Both the position numbers and the translations under genes were made by a program. A stretch of DNA of 50,392 nt from Candidatus Bathyarchaeota archaeon (GTDB lineage: Archaea > Thermoproteota > Bathyarchaeia > 40CM-2-53-6): NCBI GenBank assembly GCA_005884195.1, contig VBBP01000049.1, forward strand, positions 1 to 50,392, written 5' to 3'. The notes beneath the pieces were generated by a model. The model did not search any database. It was not told where the DNA came from and saw only the letters and a list, made by a program, of their open reading frames with translations. Shown here piece after piece: positions 34,347 to 41,554 of this stretch; the stretch's first letter is position 1, and each line of letters begins with the position of its first letter.

Positions 34347-34859
34347 TTATTTGTTTTCTTGTTCCCTGTGCCGCACCAGTGCTATGTCGCCGAGGGTCAA
34401 CTCTCTAGGCCCAGCTTGCCTGACCGGGACCGTGGAAACCTCTAGCTCTGCTCTCGGAGCAAGTAGTTTGACCCGTAAGATATGTTCTAGCTCCGTGGTC
34501 AACCGCATCGTCGGCACTATCTTGCCCAGCTCGATCTTCTGGATCACAGTCAGCTTCTCTTTCGCCTTGAACGCGAGATCCGTCTGCGACAAGCCAAGTT
34601 TCTCTCGGGCGTCCTTCACAATATGGGAATAATCCTCGACCAGATCTGAGTCTTCGACCGCTTTCGGCAGGCTCTCTATTGGAGTTCGAGTATGCGATGG
34701 CACGGGACCGAGCCGGGCTGCTCTAGGTCTTCTCTCGGGAAAACCGGGTAGCTCCTTTCCAAGGCTGGAGCACTGCTGGCAGACGATCAGGGTTGCGCCT
34801 TCGACAAGGGATCGGCCGGGCTTACCGACGATCTCGTTCCCGCAAACCTCGCAGTACAA
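34347..34859 (-). CDS. MBF1-type transcription factor
   Basis: The 170-residue protein is an archaeal multiprotein-bridging-factor-1 homologue: an N-terminal zinc ribbon (C3, C6 in YCEVCG and C28, C31 in CQQCS), a flexible linker, and a cro-type helix-turn-helix (REKLGLSQTDLAFKAKEKLTVIQKIELGK, residues about 92-120, given as landmark). It may link TBP to regulators or bind the ribosome, as shown for archaeal MBF1 elsewhere. The start is TTG at 34859. Confidence 0.92.
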   Translation of the reverse strand: MYCEVCGNEIVGKPGRSLVEGATLIVCQQCSSLGKELPGFPERRPRAARLGPVPSHTRTPIESLPKAVEDSDLVEDYSHIVKDAREKLGLSQTDLAFKAKEKLTVIQKIELGKIVPTMRLTTELEHILRVKLLAPRAELEVSTVPVRQAGPRELTLGDIALVRHREQENK

Positions 34860-34937
34860 TGGCTGTTACAAGACCTCGCGGCAAGAAACAGTAGAAATAG
34901 CCTCAGACCCAGCTTAATTAGCTATCGGAAGGTTCTG

Positions 34938-35545
34938 CTAACTTATCGGTGGATAGGTTAGCTTCGGGGCATCGACTCCAGGGATTACCGTAGGCGTCGG
35001 GTTCCCCTTCACAGCTTCAACTGCTTCGCCTTGCGCCTCATTGATTGGAGGACGGGAACGTGCGAACCTCACCCGTCCCCGCCGAGCCAGGTTTATCGCT
35101 GCTACCCTGTCCCGGTCCATCACCATTCTGCACTTTTCACACCAGAGCTTGCGTTCCAGTCTCTTATCCCCTTGGGTATTCTGAAACGTTTCCTTCTCGA
35201 TACTGGAATACGCAAAGACCTGTTCTCTTATTTTGAAACCGTAGCAGGAGATGAGCTGTGGTTTGACGGAGTACGGGGTCTTGAGGCGTAGCCTCTACGG
35301 ATAGACTCTTTCCTAGCCGCAAGTATTCCTGCTGCTCTACTTATAGCGCACAGCTTGTAGTAGCTGGGTGAATCGTAACGAGATAATTGGCTGTAGGCGA
35401 GCAGCGAGAGTCCTCTGAGAGAACTAGTATCGTTGGTGAGACCAATCCGTATCGAGTCGTTCACCATGCACCGGAAAACATCCAGCAACCCTAGAAGACA
35501 TTCCCGTGGAGCAAAGTTCTGCCGGACAGATCTTACAGCGAACAC
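34938..35545 (-). pseudogene. tnpB (IS605-type) remnant with internal deletion
   Basis: On this strand a TnpB N-terminus (LLDVFRCMVNDSIRIGL, SRAAGILAARKESIRRGYAS) breaks frame near 35275 and continues in the next frame as PYSVKPQLISCYGFKI. It then jumps directly to the C-terminal zinc-finger half (RKLWCEKCRMVMDRDRVAAI, then NLARRG) and the usual tail NEAQGEAVEAVKG ending at 34938. The RuvC core and the first CxxC are missing, so an internal deletion has left the two ends. The frame break sits at CGTACTC, where loss of one 7-bp repeat unit would explain it. Confidence 0.75.
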
Positions 35546-35627
35546 GGGAGCGAGACATAGAAACCAAAAACCTACTTAAGCCATAGAGGCAAACGACGAG
35601 AAGTTTAGCGGAGCTATCGGAAGAAGG

Positions 35628-36119
35628 ATGCCTCTTCAACCCGTCAAGCCGCAGCTCCACGAGCTGCGAAGGATCAGAGCTGTCGCTGCCTATCAGTTCG
35701 GCAAGGGAGCTGAGAGGGCGTTTCCGACTTCAATACTGATCGTTCGATCTCCGAACACGCACAGAATACGCCATGTGTACATTGACGGAAAATTACTCGC
35801 CACTTATCGTCCCAAGGACGGGCTTCTGGCCTTGACTGTGAATGGAGGCGTCGCATTGAAGCGGATTTTCAAGGCTCCAAAGCTACGAGTCAAGGTTACC
35901 CCTGGAGTAGAGTCGTTCATCAGAAAAGGTGGAAACGTATTCGCCAAACACGTGATAGGGGTAGATCCTGAGCTGCGGCCTGAAGAGGAGGTCCTGGTGG
36001 TGGACAAGAAGGACCGGTTGCTGGCTGTCGGGAGATCCTTCTTCAATGCTATAGAGATGCAGAGTTTCAAGATCGGGATAGCTGTGAAGGTTCGGCATGG
36101 AGCTGCCGATTCTGAATAG
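35628..36119 (+). CDS. PUA-domain protein
   Basis: The 163-residue protein has an N-terminal alpha/beta part (ELRRIRAVAAYQFGKGAERAF) and a C-terminal PUA domain (LRVKVTPGVESFIRKGGNVFAKHVIGVDPELRPEEEVLVVD, given as landmark, residues 85-125). This is the stand-alone archaeal form related to the PUA tail of archaeosine tRNA-guanine transglycosylase. It probably binds RNA; the exact target is unknown. It is flanked on both sides by decayed tnpB copies and lies upstream of NAC, with which it probably formed a pair. Confidence 0.88.
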   Translation: MPLQPVKPQLHELRRIRAVAAYQFGKGAERAFPTSILIVRSPNTHRIRHVYIDGKLLATYRPKDGLLALTVNGGVALKRIFKAPKLRVKVTPGVESFIRKGGNVFAKHVIGVDPELRPEEEVLVVDKKDRLLAVGRSFFNAIEMQSFKIGIAVKVRHGAADSE

Positions 36120-36133
36120 GCTGGTTCCGTTAC

Positions 36134-36600
36134 GCCCACGTATCCTTCCGGTTCCATCTCGATTGTCTCTTTTGAGAAGCTAATGCTGACCGAGACTGGG
36201 GTCAGCGTGACTGAGCGAGCGTCAAACCCCGAGAGAGCCCTGAGTGTGTGACTGTTCAGCTTAACATGCACGTAGTGTCTTGGTTTGACTGGCAGTCTGA
36301 GAAGATTGTTCTGTATCTTGAACCCGTAGCAGGTGGTCAGCATTAGCTTCCTAGCATATGGAAACCTTGTCCGGGGATTCTTCCTTCGAACGCTTCTATG
36401 GTTGCGAAGTATTCTGGCGGCCGTGCTTATGGCTCCGAGTCTGAAATATCCGAGAATGTCACGGCTGAGAAGACGATACGATCTCAAAGAGAGAGTTTTG
36501 AGACTGGAAACGTTCTCTTGCATTCCAACGGCCATGCAGATGTTCACCATACGTCTGAACTCACTCAAGAGTCTTAGAAGATCTGCCTGAGGCTCGAAAT
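36134..36600 (-). pseudogene. tnpB (IS605-type) remnant, N-terminal half only
   Basis: The frame reads LLRLLSEFRRMVNICMAVGM, LGAISTAARILRN, MLTTCYGFKIQNNLL and ends the match at EMEPEGYVGV, just where TnpB would continue with the RuvC Asp (D-R-N). The break is 14 bp from the stop of the PUA gene. It differs in sequence from the copy at 34938-35545, so they are two insertions of related elements. No ATG is present at the expected start; the first usual start is TTG at 36568. Confidence 0.7.
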
Positions 36601-36633
36601 CTTTGTTTGACTACCTTCACCGCTAGCATCGGC

Positions 36634-36652
36634 CACCCCGAAGAACGGGGTG
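36634..36652. repeat. Hairpin beside the tnpB remnant
   Basis: A perfect 7-bp stem CACCCCG-aagaa-CGGGGTG lies 30 bp before the start of the tnpB remnant. Position fits the imperfect hairpin at the left end of IS200/IS605-type elements, recognised by TnpA. A regulatory or terminator role for the neighbouring NAC leader is the alternative. Confidence 0.5.
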
Positions 36653-36787
36653 CACTCTCAGCCAAATAATCCGTAGAGGATAGCAAACATAACCATCCAT
36701 CCAAACTAGAACCTCCCGATGAGAATAGCCAATCCACTTAATCCGACAAAGAGTTAACCGTGCCTAGGCTTAACAATCACCGGACCG

Positions 36788-37162
36788 GTGGAAGAGAATG
36801 ATTTCGTGATGATGCGTCGAGGAAAAGTTAACCCTCGCGAAGCAAACAGGATGATGCAACGGATGGGCATGCAAGTCCAACAACTAGACGATGTCACCAA
36901 GGTAATCATGGAAACCCCGACCAGGAGAATAGTTATCGACAACCCCGAAGTCGCCACCGTCACTGTACAGGGACAGACCATCTACCAGGTCGGAGGAGGA
37001 ACTATGCGGGAGGAGGGAGTAGGCGGAGGCTCCGATGAGGATGCAAAACTTGTAGCCTCACAAGCAGGTGTATCCATTGAACAAGCATCGAACGCGCTGC
37101 GACAATCGAACGGTGACTTGGCGCAGGCCATCATACTGCTCAAACAGAAACGCGCTCCCTGA
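36788..37162 (+). CDS. nac: Nascent polypeptide-associated complex protein (alpha-NAC)
   Basis: The 124-residue ribosome-associated chaperone has an N-terminal basic NAC domain (NPREANRMMQRMGMQVQQL, then VIMETPTRRIVIDNPEVATV and TIYQVGG) and a C-terminal UBA domain (DAKLVASQAGVSIEQASNAL and LAQAIILLKQ). Archaeal NAC works as a homodimer at the tunnel exit. The start is GTG at 36788; ATG at 36809 would also give a normal family N-terminus. Nudix hydrolase follows after 8 bp. Confidence 0.95.
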   Translation: MEENDFVMMRRGKVNPREANRMMQRMGMQVQQLDDVTKVIMETPTRRIVIDNPEVATVTVQGQTIYQVGGGTMREEGVGGGSDEDAKLVASQAGVSIEQASNALRQSNGDLAQAIILLKQKRAP

Positions 37163-37170
37163 CCGTTCAA

Positions 37171-37635
37171 TTGCCGATTCAAGCGACCCTTTGCTTCATC
37201 CTTCATGATAACAGAGTTCTCTTACTGAAGAAGAATCCCGGTCTCTTCGGAGCCGGCAAATGGAACGCGCCAGGCGGAAAAATACAACCCAAAGAGACCC
37301 CTGAACAGTGTGCTGCGAGAGAAGTCTACGAGGAAACGGGTCTAAAGGTCCAACCCAGAAAAGTAGGGACTCTCTTATTCTTCAAGTACGACAAACGCGA
37401 GGACCCGGACTGGATAGCACACGCATTCTTGACGAACGAATTTCACGGAACAATCAAGGAAAGCAAAGAAGGGATTCTCCGATGGTTCCCGGTCAACCAA
37501 CCTCCATTTGACGAGATGTGGGAAGACGACAGATACTGGTACAGACACGCGGTCGAGGGTAGGAATTTTCGTGGAGATTTCTACTTTAGAGGAGACTTCG
37601 AGAAACTAGTCGATCACAGGATCGAGCTTCTCTAG
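37171..37635 (+). CDS. Nudix hydrolase, MTH1/MutT-like
   Basis: The 154-residue enzyme has a perfect Nudix box, GGKIQPKETPEQCAAREVYEETGL read as G-x5-E-x7-REUxEExGU (residues 31-54). Substrate-side features (LFGAGKWNAPGG, LLFFKYDKREDPDW) resemble the 8-oxo-dGTP or 2-hydroxy-dATP diphosphatase group. It hydrolyses nucleoside diphosphate derivatives. The start is TTG at 37171, 8 bp after nac, so co-transcription is likely. Confidence 0.93.
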   Translation: MPIQATLCFILHDNRVLLLKKNPGLFGAGKWNAPGGKIQPKETPEQCAAREVYEETGLKVQPRKVGTLLFFKYDKREDPDWIAHAFLTNEFHGTIKESKEGILRWFPVNQPPFDEMWEDDRYWYRHAVEGRNFRGDFYFRGDFEKLVDHRIELL

Positions 37636-37692
37636 CCCGCTTGACTATTAAGGAGACCCAGAGGGGAGAGAACCGACTAAGAGGCGTTAGTA

Positions 37693-39234
37693 TTGCGGCT
37701 AGTCGAATGTGTTCCCAACTTCAGTGAAGGCCAGAAGAACGAGATCATCGAATCCATCGCGGACGCCATAAGGAGAACGCCTGGGGTAACGCTCCTCGAT
37801 GTGGAGTCCAACCCTGATCACAACCGGTCCGTGATAAGCTTCGTGGGTGAGCCCGGACCCGTGAAGGATGCTGCTCTGGCAGCAAGCCAAAAGGCGATCG
37901 AGCTCATCGACCTGAGACATCACAAGGGAGAGCATCCAAGAATGGGCGCAGTTGATGTTGTCCCTTTCGTCCCATTGTCCAGTGTGACGATGGAGGAGTG
38001 CGTTTCGCTAGCCCGTGCTTTCGGGCAGGAATTCGCTGAGAAATTTCACGTGCCTGTTTTCCTCTACGAGGAGGCGGCTACGGTTCCTGAGAGACGGAAT
38101 CTCGCAGATGTCCGAGAGGGCGAGTTTGAAGGCCTCCAGGACAAGATCGGCAAAGATCCTACGAAGAAACCGGACTTTGGCCCCGAGAAGATTCATCCCT
38201 CTGCGGGTGCGACTGCTGTTGGAGCCCGGGAGATACTAATCGCGTTCAACGTCAACCTTGGAACAAGCGACCTAAACATCGCGAAGAAGATCGCCCACCA
38301 ACTCCGAGCAAAAGATGGCGGACTAGCATATGTGAAGGCTCTCGGGTTCGAGCTGAAAGAGCGCGGAATTGTTCAGGTGTCAATGAACCTGACGAATTAT
38401 CGCAAGAGCCAATTGTTCAAGGCTTACGAGCTGGTCAAGCTCTTCGCTGATCGTTACGGCGTCCCAGTTGTTGGGAGCGAGGTCGTCGGGCTCGCACCGA
38501 TGGATTCCCTTGTCGATTCAGCAGAGTTCTACTTGCGCTTGGAGAACTTTAGCCGGAACCAAGTCCTAGAGAGGAAGCTCTTCGCTCCTAGACCTTCAAC
38601 ACTGACCGACCAGAGCTTGGCAATATTCAGCGAGGAAGTCGCGTCCAAAAAGAGCACTCCAGGCGGAGGAAGTGTCTCCGCATACATGGGAGCACTCGCC
38701 GCAGGACTTCTCTGCATGGTCGCCCAGATAACGCTGCGAAAGAAGGAACCGCCGCCCGGCGCAGAAAAACTCAACGATGTGGTCAAAGAGGGCGAGGCTC
38801 TCCGCCAGAAACTCCTACGCCTCGTGGTAGAGGACACGGAAGCCTTTGACCTGGTGATGAGAGCGTTCAAGCTCCCGAAGGACCAACCTGAGACTCGAAA
38901 GAAGGCGATAGAGGAATCAACCATCAAAGCATCCGAGATACCACTCTCAACACTCGACTGCTCAGTCAAAGTTCTACGATTAGCTCACGAGGTCGCAGAA
39001 AAAGGGTCGACCAATGCGCTCTCCGATGTCGTCACCGCTGTCTCTGCGGCGCGTGCGGCCGTTGAAGGAGCCGCAAGCAACGTCTTGATCAACCTTGCAG
39101 GTCTTAGCGACCAGAAGTACGTGGACAAGATCTCAAGACAGGTCTCTGATCTTCGGAAGGAAGCGGCTCAGCTTGAGGAGCGGGCTGGAAAGCTTGTCGA
39201 GTCTAGAATTAAGAATCCTAGGATTCCAGCCTAA
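37693..39234 (+). CDS. Formiminotransferase-cyclodeaminase fusion
   Basis: The 513-residue protein carries both steps that transfer the formimino group to tetrahydrofolate and deaminate it. The formiminotransferase domain (1-300) opens VECVPNFSEGQ and includes the catalytic-His region KGEHPRMGAVD; the cyclodeaminase domain (about 312-500) has STPGGGSVSAYMGALAAGL. Fusion is known in animals and some microbes. The rest of the histidine-degradation pathway is not in the window. Start TTG at 37693; it overlaps the convergent HxlR gene by 17 bp. Confidence 0.93.
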   Translation: MRLVECVPNFSEGQKNEIIESIADAIRRTPGVTLLDVESNPDHNRSVISFVGEPGPVKDAALAASQKAIELIDLRHHKGEHPRMGAVDVVPFVPLSSVTMEECVSLARAFGQEFAEKFHVPVFLYEEAATVPERRNLADVREGEFEGLQDKIGKDPTKKPDFGPEKIHPSAGATAVGAREILIAFNVNLGTSDLNIAKKIAHQLRAKDGGLAYVKALGFELKERGIVQVSMNLTNYRKSQLFKAYELVKLFADRYGVPVVGSEVVGLAPMDSLVDSAEFYLRLENFSRNQVLERKLFAPRPSTLTDQSLAIFSEEVASKKSTPGGGSVSAYMGALAAGLLCMVAQITLRKKEPPPGAEKLNDVVKEGEALRQKLLRLVVEDTEAFDLVMRAFKLPKDQPETRKKAIEESTIKASEIPLSTLDCSVKVLRLAHEVAEKGSTNALSDVVTAVSAARAAVEGAASNVLINLAGLSDQKYVDKISRQVSDLRKEAAQLEERAGKLVESRIKNPRIPA

Positions 39235-39571
39235 CAAGCTCCGTCCTATTGTCAGCCCAAGCCATCAACGGCGCCACCAACATCGTCAACTCGTTCCCTT
39301 CTTTGGTTAGATGATATTCTACTCGCGGTGGGATTTCGGCGAAGGCTTGTCGCTTAACTAGTCCTGTTTGCTGAAGATTCCTTAGAACTTCTGTCAGCGT
39401 CTTTGCGCTTATCCCTGGAAGTTTTTCGGCGAGCTTGTTGAAACGCAGGGTCCCATCGTTTCCTAGCAGCGCTAATACGCATAGGGCCCATTTCTTTCCG
39501 ATGATCTCAATTATTCCTTCGCATGGACAGGGGCATATGCAACATGGTTCTCCTTCTCTTTGTCTAACCAT
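39218..39571 (-). CDS. HxlR-family regulator with a Cys-cluster N-terminus
   Basis: The 117-residue winged helix has the HxlR core: GIIEIIGKKWALCVLALLG, LRFNKLAEKLPGISAKTLTEVLRNLQQ and a wing with PRVEYHLTKEG. Before it lies CCICPCPC (residues 10-17), five Cys where most family members have one or two. HxlR/YodB/HypR proteins sense electrophiles or oxidants through that Cys; five here could sense thiol stress or bind a soft metal. It is divergent from a Cys-rich peptide gene and shares a promoter region with it. Confidence 0.92.
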   Translation of the reverse strand: MVRQREGEPCCICPCPCEGIIEIIGKKWALCVLALLGNDGTLRFNKLAEKLPGISAKTLTEVLRNLQQTGLVKRQAFAEIPPRVEYHLTKEGNELTMLVAPLMAWADNRTELVRLES

Positions 39572-39583
39572 TCCGTAAACCTA

Positions 39584-39640
39584 GTTACTCGTTAGGTACT
39601 TCTTGAGTTAAATACTTCACTTTGGTAACTAATGTTACTT
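39584..39640. promoter_or_regulatory. Divergent HxlR / Cys-peptide promoter with GTTACT repeats
   Basis: A perfect dyad GTAAC-taat-GTTAC is at 39625-39638, and the hexamer GTTACT occurs at 39584-39589 and 39634-39639, exactly 50 bp apart. Between them, TTAAATAC (about 39608-39615) can act as TATA-like box in either direction. The repeats would cover both transcription starts, as expected for a regulator controlling itself and the opposite gene. Confidence 0.55.
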
Positions 39641-39658
39641 ACAGAGGTGAAGTGTGAA

Positions 39659-39745
39659 TTGAGTTGTTGCTGCTGCGGACCCGGCTGCGGATGCGGCGGG
39701 ACCATGGAACGAACACAGGAGACCGACAAAAACCAGACCGCGTAG
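39659..39745 (+). CDS. 28-residue cysteine-rich (metallothionein-like) peptide
   Basis: A TTG at 39659, nine bases after a strong ribosome binding site (GAGGTG at 39644-39649), opens a 28-codon frame ending TAG 39745. The peptide is Met-Ser, then four Cys (C3-C6), GPGCGCGG (C10, C12), then a polar tail with ERTQETDKNQTA. Six Cys in twelve residues suggest a soft-metal or thiol buffer. Divergent placement from an HxlR with its own Cys cluster supports a real, regulated gene. Unknown family. Confidence 0.6.
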   Translation: MSCCCCGPGCGCGGTMERTQETDKNQTA

Positions 39746-39891
39746 ACAAGTCGAGCATTTTGCTCTCGTCGCGCAGTTTGTACCCCCTTTTTTCTTCCAC
39801 GGACCGGGACCCTGCAATAGTGGCCTGCCAATTTTTCCAACTGACCTAAGAACATCCTTGCACGCATAGTTGCATTTGACGAGGATCTGAG

Positions 39892-40791
39892 ATGGTGTTG
39901 TATTCAGAAGAGGGCTCACTCCGACCGACCCCGCCTTTCGATTTTGCAAAATCGCTAGACTTTCTAGGAATGTTTCCACCTATGCGAGAAGACCAAACTG
40001 TGAACGAGCTGTCCATGACTAAAGCAGTCCGGGTCGGGGGCCGAGCCATAGTGTTCCAGTTGAAACCGACCGGAACAATCAAGATGCCTGGGCTAAAGTT
40101 CACGCTTTTTGCCGACCATCCTTTCTCCCGCGGACTAACGGAGGTGGTGATCGATAGGATCGCATTCTTCCTCAGCCTCTCAGATGATCTGGATCAGTTC
40201 TATCGCACGGCGATCAACGATTCCAACTTTTCGCCAATCCTTCAGAAGCTCTACGGGCTACACCAGGTCAAGTTCCTCACTCCCTTCGAATGCGCCTGCT
40301 GGGCCGTACTCTCACAGAGAAACCAGTTGAGCGCCGCACAGAAAGCAAAACAGGCATTGCTGGAGCGTTTCGGCACAAGCCTTGAGGTGAACGGTCACCA
40401 GTACCGGGCCTTCCCGGAGCCTGGCCAGCTAGGGGAAGCCTCCAAACAAGAGTTGAAGGGCCTAATCAGACATGAGCGTAGGGAAGAGTATCTAGGCGAA
40501 ATAATCAAGGCGTTCAACCAGGTTGATGAGAGATTCCTGAGAACTGCCAGCTATGACAAAGTCGAAGAATGGTTGAAGAATATCAGAGGGATAGGAGAGT
40601 TCTCCGCGAAACTCATTCTCCTAAGAGGTCTCGGCAGGATGGAGAAACTAGCAGTAGAGAAGCGACTGATGGCAGCAGCGGGCAAGGTCTACGGAAAACC
40701 AATGACAACTCAGAGACTTCATGTCATCGCGGAAAAATATGGGAAATGGAAGGGCTATTGGGCCTATTACCTTAGAACCGCGAGCCCATAG
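39892..40791 (+). CDS. HhH-GPD DNA glycosylase (AlkA-like)
   Basis: The 299-residue protein has an N-terminal AlkA-like beta domain and a helical HhH-GPD domain with FLTPFECACWAVLSQRNQLSAA and the hairpin LKNIRGIGEFSAKLILLRGLG. Such enzymes remove alkylated purines from DNA. The catalytic Asp expected a few residues after the hairpin is Glu here (KLAVEKRLMAAAG); I recall the same Glu in a subgroup, so activity is plausible but not certain. Upstream is the Cys-rich peptide gene on the same strand. Confidence 0.88.
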   Translation: MVLYSEEGSLRPTPPFDFAKSLDFLGMFPPMREDQTVNELSMTKAVRVGGRAIVFQLKPTGTIKMPGLKFTLFADHPFSRGLTEVVIDRIAFFLSLSDDLDQFYRTAINDSNFSPILQKLYGLHQVKFLTPFECACWAVLSQRNQLSAAQKAKQALLERFGTSLEVNGHQYRAFPEPGQLGEASKQELKGLIRHERREEYLGEIIKAFNQVDERFLRTASYDKVEEWLKNIRGIGEFSAKLILLRGLGRMEKLAVEKRLMAAAGKVYGKPMTTQRLHVIAEKYGKWKGYWAYYLRTASP

Positions 40792-40819
40792 GAGTGCACA
40801 AGAACGGGTCGATTCTAGT

Positions 40820-41482
40820 TTAGGGATTGTTTGAGATTGTAACATTCGTAAGGAAGACTGGGGTTTTGGGCTGACAGCACACCCCTTGGGGTGGCACTGG
40901 GTAGACAGGTATGTTCTTGAACGAGTTGACTACGTCCATCCCGCTGATTACTTTACCGAACACGGCATATTTTCCATCTAGAGGGGAGCGGTTGTCGACC
41001 AAGTTGATGAAGAACTGGGAGCTAGCGCTATTGTAGTCGTTACCAATACGCGCCATTGCAAGGTAGCCGACGTCGTTGTGAAGAGTGGTAACATTCTCAA
41101 AAGCAATAGTTTGAGGGGAATGGCCTGACCCCCAGGTGTTGTTGTTTCCGCCCCCACCTCGAGTGTTAGGGTCGCCTATCTGAATCACGAATGATGAATC
41201 AATTCTATGCCAAACGAGGTTATTGTAGAAGCCAGATTTCGCCAAACTAACGAAGTTGTCGACCGTGATCGGAGTCAGGCCTCGATAAAGCTCGACCTTG
41301 AACACTCCCTGGGAAGTTGTTAGCGTGGCGTAGAAGGTGTTTGGTGGTAGTGAGGAAACGTACGCGTATACTCCAACTGCTATGATTACTATGAGTACGA
41401 CAGCAAGTAGAAGATAGACTCCTCCTCGTCTTTGCCTTTTGCGTGTTTTTTCGAGAACCTTACGTTTCTGTGCAGAGGGCAA
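40820..41482 (-). CDS. Membrane-anchored cyclophilin-type peptidyl-prolyl isomerase
   Basis: The 220-residue protein has a basic N-terminus (KRKVLEKTRKRQRR), one membrane helix (about 20-42) and a cyclophilin domain outside the membrane. The domain shows TPITVDNFVSLAKSGFYNNLVWHRI, FVIQIGDP, SSQFFINL and YAVFGKVISGMDVV; the catalytic Arg is in WHRI. It likely helps fold exported proteins such as the S53 peptidase and relatives (inference). The C-terminal PQGVCCQPKTP is an insert with a Cys pair. Confidence 0.93.
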   Translation of the reverse strand: MPSAQKRKVLEKTRKRQRRGGVYLLLAVVLIVIIAVGVYAYVSSLPPNTFYATLTTSQGVFKVELYRGLTPITVDNFVSLAKSGFYNNLVWHRIDSSFVIQIGDPNTRGGGGNNNTWGSGHSPQTIAFENVTTLHNDVGYLAMARIGNDYNSASSQFFINLVDNRSPLDGKYAVFGKVISGMDVVNSFKNIPVYPVPPQGVCCQPKTPVFLTNVTISNNP

Positions 41483-41554
41483 AGGGAACTCGCAAAGCTA
41501 TGAGATGTTCCGCTTGTTGAAATATGATTCGTTGAGAGCCCCCTTCCAGACGCT

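Noticed and set aside
35804-36133. Continuation of the minus-strand tnpB frame through the PUA gene
   Set aside because: The TnpB match ends at about 36134; the rest is the antisense of the PUA gene and has no TnpB features.
39592-39979. Long minus-strand frames across the Cys-peptide region
   Set aside because: They run antisense through the peptide and the glycosylase start, with Pro/Arg-rich composition and no motif.
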